Below are positions 25,144 through 33,152 of a stretch of DNA of 64,000 bases, in pieces. Source of the stretch: Novosphingobium umbonatum (GTDB lineage: Bacteria > Pseudomonadota > Alphaproteobacteria > Sphingomonadales > Sphingomonadaceae); contig NZ_SACO01000011.1 of assembly GCF_004005905.1 (NCBI RefSeq), forward strand, positions 1 through 64,000, given 5' to 3'. Each line of letters starts with the position of its first letter. Positions within the stretch are counted from its first letter, which is position 1. The notes beneath the pieces are model-generated. The model did not search any database. It was not told the origin of the DNA and was given only the letters and a program-made list of their open reading frames with translations. A program made the position numbers and the translations under genes.

Positions 25144-25740
25144 TTATTCAGCTTCGGCGGCGGGCTCGTCCAGCAGGTCGGCCGGGATTTCGCCCGGTTC
25201 TGCGTTGGGGTCATATTCTTCGGTGAAACCGCCGACTTCATTGTCGAACAGAGCTTCCGAAATGTTGACGCCCTTGGCCTGCAGTTCGGCTTCGTCGGGC
25301 GAACGGGCAACGTTCACCTTCACGCCAACATGCACTTCGGGGTGCAGCGAAACGCGCACGTCGTAGATGCCGATGGTCTTGATCGGGCGTTCCAGCACGA
25401 TCATCGACTTGTTCACCTTGGCGCCTTCGGCAACCAGAGCGTCCACGATGTCACGAACCGACACCGAACCATACAGCTGGCCAGCGTTCGAAGCGGCGCG
25501 GATCAGAACCACGCTCTTGCCTTCGACGTCGCCCGACTGGGCTTCGGCAGCAGCCTTGGCAGCAGCGTTGCGAGCTTCGATGTCCGCGCGCTGGGCTTCG
25601 AAAAGCTTGCGGTTGGCTTCGTTGGCGCGCAGGGCCTTCTTGTTGGGCAGCAGGAAGTTACGGGCGTAACCGTCCTTTACAGTGACAACGTCACCGATCG
25701 TGCCCAGCTTCTCGATACGTTCGAGGAGAATGATCTGCAT
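25144..25740 (-). CDS. rplI: 50S ribosomal protein L9
   Basis: A 198-aa L9 protein that binds 23S rRNA at the base of the L1 stalk. It has the conserved N-terminal domain (MQIILLERIEKLGTIGDVV and GYARNFLLPNKKA), the long connecting helix and the C-terminal domain with GQLYGSVSVRDIVDAL. The C-terminus carries an acidic extension of about 40 residues (ending in Glu/Ala/Pro), common in alphaproteobacteria, making it longer than the 149 aa of E. coli. It is last in the rpsF-rpsR-rplI operon. Confidence 0.97.
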   Translation of the reverse strand: MQIILLERIEKLGTIGDVVTVKDGYARNFLLPNKKALRANEANRKLFEAQRADIEARNAAAKAAAEAQSGDVEGKSVVLIRAASNAGQLYGSVSVRDIVDALVAEGAKVNKSMIVLERPIKTIGIYDVRVSLHPEVHVGVKVNVARSPDEAELQAKGVNISEALFDNEVGGFTEEYDPNAEPGEIPADLLDEPAAEAE

Positions 25741-25752
25741 GAGTTTTCTCCC

Positions 25753-25977
25753 TTACTTGACGAGGTAGGGCAGCAGGCCCAGGTGACGGGCGCGCTTGAT
25801 CGCCTGGCCCAGTTCACGCTGCTTCTTGGCAGAAACGGCGGTGATGCGGCTGGGAACGATCTTGCCACGTTCGGACATGAAGCCCTGAAGCAGGCGGATG
25901 TCCTTATAGTCGATCTTGGGAGCGTTCTTGCCCGAGAAGGGGCAGCTCTTGCGACGACGGAAAAATGCACGAGCCAT
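25753..25977 (-). CDS. rpsR: 30S ribosomal protein S18
   Basis: A 74-aa S18 protein, which pairs with S6 on the platform of the 30S subunit. [19 protein letters not shown] and the basic C-terminal segment [29 protein letters not shown] are typical. It starts three bases after the rpsF stop and is followed 12 bases later by rplI, confirming the operon. Confidence 0.97.
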   Translation of the reverse strand: MARAFFRRRKSCPFSGKNAPKIDYKDIRLLQGFMSERGKIVPSRITAVSAKKQRELGQAIKRARHLGLLPYLVK

Positions 25978-25980
25978 GGA

Positions 25981-26343
25981 TCAAGCCTCCTCGCGTTCGC
26001 GGCGACGGCTGCGCTCGCGGTCGTTCTTGCGCATCTGGACCGAGGGACCAGCTTCCAGTTCATCAACGCGGACGGTGATGAAACGGATGATGTCTTCGTT
26101 GATGCCCATCTGGCGTTCCAGCTCGGCGGTCACGCCGGCAGGAGCGTCGATGTTGAGCATCACGAAATGCGCCTTGCGGTTGCGCTTGATCTTGTACGCC
26201 AGACCCTTGAGACCCCAGGTTTCAGTCTTGGTGACCTGACCCCCGTTGGTTTCAACGATTTCGGTGGCGAATGCGGCCAGCGCATCAACTTGCGCTTGGC
26301 TCAGATCCTGGCGAGCCAGGAACACGTGCTCATAAAGAGCCAC
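25981..26343 (-). CDS. rpsF: 30S ribosomal protein S6
   Basis: A 120-aa S6 protein that forms a complex with S18 on 16S rRNA. The usual N-terminus (M)[12 protein letters not shown] begins at a GTG codon at 26343, with GAAGGA eight bases upstream. The frame extends further upstream, but that part is not S6-like. The RNA-contacting segment [19 protein letters not shown] and the basic, charged tail are conserved. The GTG start may be missed by automated callers. Confidence 0.95.
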   Translation of the reverse strand: MALYEHVFLARQDLSQAQVDALAAFATEIVETNGGQVTKTETWGLKGLAYKIKRNRKAHFVMLNIDAPAGVTAELERQMGINEDIIRFITVRVDELEAGPSVQMRKNDRERSRRREREEA

Positions 26344-26383
26344 GGCAGCTTCCTTCAATCTGTGTAACCGATCGCTGGCTAAT

Positions 26384-26415
26384 CCGCACCATTGCGGGGC
26401 CCCTCCGGCTTTCTT
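26384..26415 (-). promoter_or_regulatory. Possible S6:S18-binding leader hairpin
   Basis: In the minus-strand leader of rpsF, CCGCA and TGCGG (26393-26397 and 26384-26388) form a small hairpin flanked by CCGGAGGGGCC. The S6:S18 autoregulatory leader known in many bacteria uses a hairpin beside a CCG bulge, so this is a candidate. The match is loose. Confidence 0.3.
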
Positions 26416-26544
26416 CGCAAATCCATGATGTGCGGGCTGCGAATCCGCACTTTCAGAAGATGAGGCCCTTAGCCAAACGGGCGGGGAAAGCAAGCGGAAA
26501 GGGCGGGGGGCTGCGTTTCGGGTAGGTGCCGCTGCTGCTGCCAC

Positions 26545-27885
26545 TCATGCCATTTTGGCGACCAGACTTTCATTATGGTCATTGGCCACCCGCACCACCG
26601 AACGCAACTGGTCATTTTCGGCCGAGAGTTTGGCAAGGCGGGCCTGCAATTTCTGGATGGCATCGGCATGGGCCATATCGGCCATGCGGGCGCCTTCGGT
26701 CAGCCCCTTGTTCTTGATGGTCAGCGCCGAATTTTCGTTGCGTAGCATGTCCAGTTCCAGTTCCAGCCGGTGGCGGGTGTCGATTTCGCCCGACAGCAAC
26801 TGACCCGTGGTCGAGGCCGAGGTGGAGGCGGCCTGCAATTGGGCGCGCAATTCGTTGCTCTCGCGCTGCGATGCTTCCAGCGCAAGCTTTAACCGGCCGA
26901 TCTCGCGGTCGCGGTCCACCCGTTCCAGTCGGGCCTGCGACAATTGGCGGCTCTCCTCGCCCAGACGCGCGCGGCTGTCGGCCATCGCCTGATCCAGAAA
27001 CTGGTGGCGTGATTGCAGCGTTTCGATCTCGCTCTCGCTCTGCATGCGCGCTTCCTCGGCATCCTTGCGCAATTGCAGGTTTTCGATGCGCAAACTGGCC
27101 GAAGTCTTGCGTTCGCGGTTCAGCTCCAGCTTGCCTGCATTGTATTTTTCTTCCAGCTGCACCACCGCGCATTCCAGCTCGCTGATGGATTTACCGGCGC
27201 TGTCCAGCCTTTCGCGCAGGCGTTCATGGGTCAGCTGCAGGTTGGACAATACGTGGTTGCGATCCGAAATCGTGTCGATCGCATTTTGCAATTCGCTGTG
27301 CAATTCGTCGATCGTCTTGTCGGCAATATCCTTGGCCAGACGCAAATCCTCCACCTCGCCCTGTAACGCATTACGCAAAGTGGTCAGTTCATGGATCTGC
27401 GGCTCCATCTGGCCCAGCAGATGTTGCAGGGCGGCATGGTCCTGCCCCAATTGCAGGTGGCTGGCCTCGATGGTGGCATTCTGCAGCTTCAGGGCGGCGG
27501 CGGTGGCCTCTTCCAGCTTCAGCGCGGACAGGGTCTGCGTCAATTCCTGGGCCAGATTGGCCCTTTCCTGCATCAACTCGCCGCTGCGCTGGACTTCTTC
27601 GGCCAGAGCGGTTTCGCTGTTTTCCAGCCGGTTGCGCAACAGGTTCATCCCGCTGACCGCATTTTCCACCGGCGTCATCATCAGACGGAACTGTTCGGGC
27701 AGGCGGGCCACCTGTTGCAGCGCGGCTTCAAATTCGCCGATATGGCTCCATACATTTTCACGGGCCATATTGATGCTTTCGGTGGGAACGGTTTTGAGCG
27801 TGGCGATGTCGTTCAACATGTCATCCGCGGCGGTTTCGCAGGCGTTGCTTTTGCCCATGATGAATTTCTTCAGCCCAATAGCCAT
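26545..27885 (-). CDS. Long coiled-coil protein
   Basis: A 446-aa protein that is almost entirely alpha-helical coiled coil. A short N-terminal region (MAIGLKKFIMGKSNACETA, then a Met/Asn/Val-containing helix to about residue 80) has no membrane span. From about 85 to 445 the heptad pattern is nearly unbroken, with Leu/Ala at core positions and few helix breakers apart from one Ser/Thr-rich interruption near residue 345 (AASTSASTTGQLL). It probably forms an elongated dimer or filament in the cytoplasm. The shape recalls intermediate-filament-like proteins such as crescentin, but homology is not shown. It stands alone between rpsF and a DUF808 gene. Confidence 0.65.
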   Translation of the reverse strand: MAIGLKKFIMGKSNACETAADDMLNDIATLKTVPTESINMARENVWSHIGEFEAALQQVARLPEQFRLMMTPVENAVSGMNLLRNRLENSETALAEEVQRSGELMQERANLAQELTQTLSALKLEEATAAALKLQNATIEASHLQLGQDHAALQHLLGQMEPQIHELTTLRNALQGEVEDLRLAKDIADKTIDELHSELQNAIDTISDRNHVLSNLQLTHERLRERLDSAGKSISELECAVVQLEEKYNAGKLELNRERKTSASLRIENLQLRKDAEEARMQSESEIETLQSRHQFLDQAMADSRARLGEESRQLSQARLERVDRDREIGRLKLALEASQRESNELRAQLQAASTSASTTGQLLSGEIDTRHRLELELDMLRNENSALTIKNKGLTEGARMADMAHADAIQKLQARLAKLSAENDQLRSVVRVANDHNESLVAKMA

Positions 27886-28135
27886 GCCGGTTTCCTGCCT
27901 GTTGTGGATGGATCGCTGTAGCTTGTGTTTAGCGCTATGTTTTTCTTATTCCCAGAAATTCACTTAATGATCAATGAATTATGGGTTGCCGCGAACTTCT
28001 TGGTGGCTCATTTTGAAAAAATGGCGGGTGCAGGGCGCGCCATGCGCAACATGGCTGCTTGCGCGGGGTCTGGCTTGTTGCAGGGCGCGATTGCGGGCAT
28101 GAGGCGATGAATGGCAAGCGAGGTGCGTTAAAGAC

Positions 28136-29071
28136 ATGTCCGTTGGTTTGGTGGCTTTGCTCGATGATGTGGCGGCGATTGCGCGGGGGGCGGCGGCTTC
28201 GCTGGACAAGGTGGGCGCGGGCGTGGCGCAGGCTGGGGCCAAGGCGGCGGGCGTGGTGGTGGACGATGCCGCGGTGACGCCGGCCTATGTCAATGCTTTC
28301 ACGCCAGAGCGCGAATTGCCGGTGATCGCGCGGATCGCGCGGGGCAGTCTGGTCAACAAGCTGGTGATCCTGCTGCCGCTGGCGCTGGGGCTTTCGGCGT
28401 TTCTGCCTTGGGCGATCATGCCGCTGTTGATGCTGGGGGGCTTGTTCCTGTGCTATGAAGGCGCGGAAAAGCTGATGGAGGCTTTGGGCGCCGAGCATCA
28501 TGGCGAGACGGTGGAAGATGGCCCGCAGGATGCGGTGGCTTTCGAACAGGCGCGGGTGAAGGGGGCGGTACGGACCGACCTGATCCTGTCGGCGGAAATC
28601 ATGGCGATTGCGCTGGGCGAGGTGGCCGCGCGGCCGGTGGCGGAACAGGCGGTGATCCTCAGTCTGGTGGGCATTGGCATTACGGTGGCGGTCTATGGCG
28701 TGGTGGGCCTGCTGGTGAAGCTGGACGATATTGGCCTGCATCTGGTGCAGCGGGGCGGGGCAGTCGCCACACCGCTGGGCCGCGCGCTGGTGTTGGGCAC
28801 GCCTTATGTGTTGAGCCTGCTGGGCGTGTTGGGCATGGCGGCGATGTTATGGGTGGGCGGCGGCATTCTGCTGCATGGGGCCGAGAGCCTCGGCTTTGGC
28901 GCGGCGGCGCATTGGCAGCATGAGGCGGCGCATCATGTGGAGGCCATAGCAGGCGCGGCGGCGGGTTGGCTGACGGGCGCGGCTTTGGCCGGTGTGCTGG
29001 GCGTGGTGGCCGGCTTTGTGGTGGTGGGCCTGTTGCACGGGGTTCCGGCGCTGTTCAAACGGCAGGCCTGA
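28136..29071 (+). CDS. DUF808 family inner-membrane protein (YedI-like)
   Basis: A 311-aa protein with the DUF808 signature: SVGLVALLDDVAAIARGAA at the N-terminus, DDAAVTPAYVNAF (about 43-55), REL(P)VIARIARGSLVNKLVILLP and FLCYEGAEKLMEAL. Several transmembrane helices occupy the second half. E. coli YedI belongs here; the function is unknown. The opposed bidirectional terminator at 29087-29113 separates it from the PilZ gene. Confidence 0.88.
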   Translation: MSVGLVALLDDVAAIARGAAASLDKVGAGVAQAGAKAAGVVVDDAAVTPAYVNAFTPERELPVIARIARGSLVNKLVILLPLALGLSAFLPWAIMPLLMLGGLFLCYEGAEKLMEALGAEHHGETVEDGPQDAVAFEQARVKGAVRTDLILSAEIMAIALGEVAARPVAEQAVILSLVGIGITVAVYGVVGLLVKLDDIGLHLVQRGGAVATPLGRALVLGTPYVLSLLGVLGMAAMLWVGGGILLHGAESLGFGAAAHWQHEAAHHVEAIAGAAAGWLTGAALAGVLGVVAGFVVVGLLHGVPALFKRQA

Positions 29072-29086
29072 AACGGCGGGCCATAG

Positions 29087-29113
29087 AAAAGGGGGCCATC
29101 AAGACCCCCTTTT
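29087..29113. terminator. Bidirectional terminator
   Basis: A perfect 9-bp stem AAAAGGGGG/CCCCCTTTT (29087-29095 with 29105-29113) provides U-rich ends on both strands and sits between the convergent DUF808 and PilZ genes. Confidence 0.88.
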
Positions 29114-29139
29114 CCCCCCGATCAACCGGTGAAAGGTGA

Positions 29140-29577
29140 TTAATGAGAAAGGGTAGGCGCAGGTGCCCCGGCCTGCGCCTCGGCGGCCAGAACCGCAGCG
29201 TCGAGCCGGTCATAGCGGCTGTCGATCTGGGTCAGGCGGTCGATCTCGGTGCGAGGGCGGCGGCGGGCATGGCGCAGCACCAGTTCCTCGAAAATATCGG
29301 GATGCAGCGGGCGATCAAATTCCACGCCCACAATGTCGCCCATGGTCCACATCACGGTGGCTTCCTTGGGCTTGAGTGAGGGCAGATAGACGGTCGTCTT
29401 GTCGCCCGCGCGCAGACCCAGCGGCAAGCCTTCGATACGGGCTCCCCCGCAGGTCAGGTTCTTGAGCAGCGTGGCGGGGCGGTGTTGCCCCTGACGCACA
29501 CGGATGGGAAGGTCAAAGCTGATCCTCTCGGAGCGCGGCACATAAACGGCTGTGTCGACAAGGGTATTCAGCAGCAT
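29140..29577 (-). CDS. PilZ-domain protein
   Basis: A 145-aa protein whose residues about 14-98 form a PilZ domain: RSERISFDLPIRV contains an RxxxR-like part and KNLTCGGARIEG the [DN]xSxxG-like part (here NLTCGG). PilZ domains bind cyclic di-GMP; the arginine pair is partly degenerate (R-S-E-R), so binding strength is uncertain. A charged helical tail (RHARRRPRTEIDRL) follows. It is downstream of the globin chemoreceptor on the same strand, separated by a terminator, so it may be a separate unit. Confidence 0.78.
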   Translation of the reverse strand: MLLNTLVDTAVYVPRSERISFDLPIRVRQGQHRPATLLKNLTCGGARIEGLPLGLRAGDKTTVYLPSLKPKEATVMWTMGDIVGVEFDRPLHPDIFEELVLRHARRRPRTEIDRLTQIDSRYDRLDAAVLAAEAQAGAPAPTLSH

Positions 29578-29714
29578 GATGGTCTCCGGCCCTAGTGTGC
29601 TTGGGGCATTTTCGTCGCGCTCTTTGAACGGAGGAGGCCGGATGCTTTTAAGGGGCTAAACAGCATGGTTTGCGAAAATTTACCTTGATGGGGTGATCGC
29701 GGGGCGCAAAGGCC

Positions 29715-29743
29715 AAAGAAAAGGGGCCGGTGAGGGCCCCTTT
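29715..29743 (-). terminator. Terminator of the globin chemoreceptor gene
   Basis: A 9-bp perfect stem AAAGGGGCC/GGCCCCTTT (29720-29728 with 29735-29743), followed on the minus strand by TTTTCTTT. Confidence 0.88.
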
Positions 29744-29768
29744 CCTGAACGCAGATGGCGGGTTGGGT

Positions 29769-31379
29769 TCAGAACTCGCTCCAATCCTCGTTGGGCGCGG
29801 AGCTGGCCGCCGGAGCGGGCAGCGGGGCGGCTGCGGGTTTGAGCGCCAGCGCGCCCGATGTGCTGCCATAATTTGGCGCAGGTGGGGGCGTGCGTTTGCG
29901 GCTGGGCAGTTCCACCACGGGGGCGCCCAGCGCGGGGCTGCCGCCTTCGATGGTGAAGGAGCGCAGCAGGCGCGTCAGCTCCTCGGCCTGACCCGACAGG
30001 CTGCGCGCGGCGGCGGTGGCTTCCTCGGCCATGGCGGCGTTGGATTGGGTGTTGCGGTCCATATCCACCACAGAGGAATTGATCTGCACCAGATTATCCG
30101 CCTGTTTGCGGCTCATATTGGCGATGGTGATGGCCAGTTCGGAAATTTCGGCCACTTTGGTTGCGATGCGGGTGAAGGCATGGCCCGATTGGTCCACCAG
30201 CGCCACGCCGCGCGCCACCTGATCCACCGAAGTGCCGATCAACCCGCGAATATCCTTGGCCGCATCGCCGCTGCGCTGGGCCAGAGCGCGCACTTCATTG
30301 GCCACCACGGCAAAGCCTTTGCCCGCGTCACCGGCGCGTGCCGCCTCGACCCCGGCGTTCAGCGCCAAGAGGTTGGTCTGGAAGGCGATGCCGTCGATCA
30401 CATTGATGATCTGGGTAATTTCGGTGGCGGAGGTTTCGATCTCGGCCATGGCTTTGACCGCCTCGCGCACCACGTCGCTGCCGGTGGTGGCCTCTTGCTG
30501 GGCCTCGGCCACGCTGGATTCGACGCGGGTGGCGCCGCGCGCGGCCTCGGAAATGCCTGCGGTCAATTCATTCATCGCGGCAGAGGTTTCTTCCAGCAGG
30601 CCCGCCTGTTGTTCGGTGCGGCTGGCCAGATTGTCCGAAGCGACAAGAATTTCGCCCGCGCCCGAATTGATCGTATCGGCCGCCTGCGCCACGCCCGACA
30701 ATGCCATGTTGAAAGCCATCCGCATGGATTCAAAATCGGCCTCGATGCGTTTGTATTCCTCGGGCAGATTGGCCATGGCCGTGGTCAGATCCCCCGCCGC
30801 CAGTGCGGCCAGCGCGGTGGAAATGGTTTCGATCACCGCCTGTCTTTTGGCTTCCTCGGCGCGGAAATAGGCGGCCAGCGCCACATCCATGTCCAGAATG
30901 CCCAATTTGACCAGCGTGCCGATCTCTTTGGCCTTGCCGCGCGTCAGGATGGCGGTGGGGCCGGAACTGAGCAGCGAGGTGATCACATCTTCCAGAATAG
31001 TGGCATAGCCGCCGGTGTACCACGTCGGCTCCAGCCCGATGCGGGCATGAACATCGCCAATATGGCTGGCGCGGCGATGGTAATTGTCGGACAGGCCGCC
31101 TGCATTATCCTCGAACAGATCGACCCAATGCGCCAATTGTTTCGAACTGGCCGCGTCCATCGCGCCGCGATTCGGAAAGAATTTGGCGGTGTGACTGTTG
31201 CGCGACACGCGCTCGTAAAAGCGGGCCAGCGCGCCGGGGGCCAGTTTGCGCAAGGATTTCGCTATTTGCGGGAACATTCGGTAATTGTCTGCATCCAAAG
31301 CGAAAAAGTCGATACGCTTTTCCATTTCGGAACGATCCGGCGTTTTTCCGGATGCAGCGTGATGGTGGGCAGCAGACAT
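29769..31379 (-). CDS. Globin-coupled methyl-accepting chemotaxis protein (HemAT-like)
   Basis: A 536-aa soluble chemoreceptor. Residues about 20-180 form a sensor globin: the proximal haem histidine is His111 in GDVHARIGLEPTWYTG, the motif of HemAT-type aerotaxis sensors. There are no transmembrane helices. A linker leads to the MCP signalling domain, whose hairpin tip [47 protein letters not shown] region is intact (named segments: [18 protein letters not shown]). The protein ends in a Pro/Ala-rich flexible tail and NEDWSEF, resembling receptor tails that tether CheR/CheB. It should sense oxygen (or NO/CO) and signal to CheA. It is divergent from two genes of unknown function. Confidence 0.92.
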   Translation of the reverse strand: MSAAHHHAASGKTPDRSEMEKRIDFFALDADNYRMFPQIAKSLRKLAPGALARFYERVSRNSHTAKFFPNRGAMDAASSKQLAHWVDLFEDNAGGLSDNYHRRASHIGDVHARIGLEPTWYTGGYATILEDVITSLLSSGPTAILTRGKAKEIGTLVKLGILDMDVALAAYFRAEEAKRQAVIETISTALAALAAGDLTTAMANLPEEYKRIEADFESMRMAFNMALSGVAQAADTINSGAGEILVASDNLASRTEQQAGLLEETSAAMNELTAGISEAARGATRVESSVAEAQQEATTGSDVVREAVKAMAEIETSATEITQIINVIDGIAFQTNLLALNAGVEAARAGDAGKGFAVVANEVRALAQRSGDAAKDIRGLIGTSVDQVARGVALVDQSGHAFTRIATKVAEISELAITIANMSRKQADNLVQINSSVVDMDRNTQSNAAMAEEATAAARSLSGQAEELTRLLRSFTIEGGSPALGAPVVELPSRKRTPPPAPNYGSTSGALALKPAAAPLPAPAASSAPNEDWSEF

Positions 31380-31725
31380 GCCGTAAACACTCCTCGGGGT
31401 CAGGCGCTTTCGGGGGGAAGCAAGTTGACGACGGTTTGAATAGAGCCTTGGTTAGCAGGCCTGCCTTCCCAAATGGTGGGAAGGGCGCTGTTTATTTCCC
31501 TAGGGAGTAGAGCGAGAAGTCAAATTTTACCTAATGTTTACCTAAAGGCGGAATGAGGCAACTTGGCGTGTTATAGGTCTTTAGTCCTAGGGGCTTGTGC
31601 ATAAGCCGGATCAGGTAAGTTCGGAAACGTAACGCTTCTATACGGGGCGGGCACAGGGAGCGGGGGCTGCTTCACCCCAAGGCCACCCGCGAGACAGCCC
31701 GCATGTGCGGTTGAGGACTGAACTT
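31380..31725. promoter_or_regulatory. Divergent control region with helically phased direct repeats
   Basis: This 346-bp gap has no gene and must carry promoters for the globin chemoreceptor (minus) and the 71-aa/337-aa genes (plus). It holds two exact TTTACCTAA repeats at 31526-31534 and 31537-31545, spaced 11 bp centre to centre, about one helical turn. A CCCTAGGG palindrome lies near 31499-31506. Tandem repeats in phase are typical of activator binding sites. Confidence 0.5.
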
Positions 31726-31941
31726 ATGGCACTACCACCCAAAAGTGCCCCGGTCTGGCAAAAGCTGGCTTCGGGAGGAATGAAGAAGCTGCGCACCAGC
31801 AACCTTGGTGCGCAAATGCTGTCGCAGCGCTTGGAACTGTCCAAGTTGCCGATCACGCAAAAGGCCGATGAGGTCTATGATTTCTTTGTGAAATGGGAAA
31901 GAGGACTGACGAATGAAATCGCTCAACTTGGCAGCCTCTGA
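31726..31941 (+). CDS. Hypothetical 71-aa protein
   Basis: A small, basic, helical protein (MALPPKSAPVWQKLASGG...) without signal peptide or membrane span. GAGGA precedes the ATG at 31726 at normal spacing. Its end overlaps the next gene by 29 bp, so the two are translationally coupled. I do not recognise the family. The position opposite a chemoreceptor and fused expression with the 337-aa gene suggest a shared role in signalling, which is inference. Confidence 0.65.
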   Translation: MALPPKSAPVWQKLASGGMKKLRTSNLGAQMLSQRLELSKLPITQKADEVYDFFVKWERGLTNEIAQLGSL

Positions 31942-32926
31942 CCTTGGCCGCATCAACACTCTGCTCTCGCTGGACGATGCCGCCGCGTTGATCAACGCCG
32001 GTGCGCCGCTGGCCGTGGCGGGGCGTAAGGAAGCGCTGGACCAATTGCCCAAAGGCAAATGGATCGGCGGCACCACCCCCTATTTCCTGACCGGCGAGGG
32101 TGGCCAGATTATCGATGCATCGCAGGTGTTTGTGACCGATTTCTCCGGTCTGGGCGCGGTGGATGTGGTGGTCTATGACGAGCATGGTCTGCAAGGGATC
32201 ACCGATGACGCGCCGGAAAATGGCTTTGCGCTGGCAATCCTGCCGTTCCAGTCAGCGGTGCATCGTCGCTTTGCGGCGGAGGCTTCGTCCTATCCGCAGG
32301 CCTTCCTGAAGCCCACGGTGGGCTGGATCGCCGGTTTCGATCTGGGCGAGGCAGGGGCCAAGGCCTATGTCTACAACGGCCTGACCGGCGAGGCTTTGGA
32401 CAATCGCGTGGCGGTGCTGCATGTGGCTTTGGAAGATGGCCAGATGCCGGCGGTCGAAATCGTCAATATTTTCGAGGCCGATGGCGTGGATGTCATCCGC
32501 TTTACCGAGGCTGGCTTCTCCCCCGCCGAGGTGGTGGTGAATGGCGAGACGGTGAAATTTGCCGATTACGTCCGTTCACGCGGGCGTGAGGATGGCCGCC
32601 TGCCTCTGGTGGGGGATTACAGCGGGGCGCGGATCAATTCCTCGATCCGTTTGATCGAGGGCGATACGGTGCATCTCTATGCCCCCGTGTTCCCCGGCAT
32701 CGACTATTCCTTTGCCGCGCCGGTCGATGATTATGCCGCCGCGTTCCAGAGCGAATTTGCCGCCCATTCGCAGGATGGTGCCTTGTGGTCCTGCAATTGC
32801 ATCCTCAATTTCCTGTTCGGGGAATTGGAAGGCAAGACCGTGGGCAGCGTGGCTGGCCCTGTGACCTTTGGCGAAGTGGCCTATCAATTGGTCAACCAGA
32901 CGCTGGTTCAGGTGCGGGTTTTGTAA
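31913..32926 (+). CDS. Hypothetical protein, possibly distantly FIST_C-like
   Basis: A 337-aa cytoplasmic protein without membrane helices. The N-terminal half has alternating beta/alpha segments. The C-terminal third contains a cysteine pair (WSCNCILNFLFGE, Cys near 288 and 290) and GPVTFGEVAYQLVNQTLVQV, which resembles the SC...GE...TYGE...N pattern of FIST_C ligand-binding domains found near chemotaxis and cyclic-di-GMP proteins. The resemblance is weak and no database comparison was possible. AGAGGA lies before the start at 31913. It is coupled to the 71-aa gene and divergent from the globin chemoreceptor, and ends at a terminator. Confidence 0.6.
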   Translation: MKSLNLAASDLGRINTLLSLDDAAALINAGAPLAVAGRKEALDQLPKGKWIGGTTPYFLTGEGGQIIDASQVFVTDFSGLGAVDVVVYDEHGLQGITDDAPENGFALAILPFQSAVHRRFAAEASSYPQAFLKPTVGWIAGFDLGEAGAKAYVYNGLTGEALDNRVAVLHVALEDGQMPAVEIVNIFEADGVDVIRFTEAGFSPAEVVVNGETVKFADYVRSRGREDGRLPLVGDYSGARINSSIRLIEGDTVHLYAPVFPGIDYSFAAPVDDYAAAFQSEFAAHSQDGALWSCNCILNFLFGELEGKTVGSVAGPVTFGEVAYQLVNQTLVQVRVL

Positions 32927-32949
32927 CTTAAACCTCTGAAAATATGTTG

Positions 32950-32981
32950 AAAAAGCGGTTCCAGCGCGGGGTCGCTTTTTT
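32950..32981 (+). terminator. Terminator after the 337-aa gene
   Basis: An 8-bp stem AAAAAGCG/CGCTTTTT (32950-32957 with 32973-32980) ends in a run of T, 24 bp after the stop. Confidence 0.8.
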
Positions 32982-33103
32982 GACTCCGGAATGAACCTTA
33001 ATCCGATTTGTTTACAGATGCGTAATGCGACGAGCCGAGTATAGATGAGACTCCCCAAATTGGTGGTTTTTCTATATTTAAGGATTCAAAGCTAAAAACA
33101 GCA

Positions 33104-33122
33104 TGCCGGACATTTTCCGGCA
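33104..33122. promoter_or_regulatory. Palindrome upstream of the second PEPxxWA gene
   Basis: TGCCGGA-CATTT-TCCGGCA is a perfect 7-bp inverted repeat with a 5-base loop, 30 bp before the start codon. It may be an operator or a 5'-UTR hairpin. Confidence 0.4.
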
Positions 33123-33152
33123 GGTCGCACAATCTTCGAAGAGTTTCACCCT

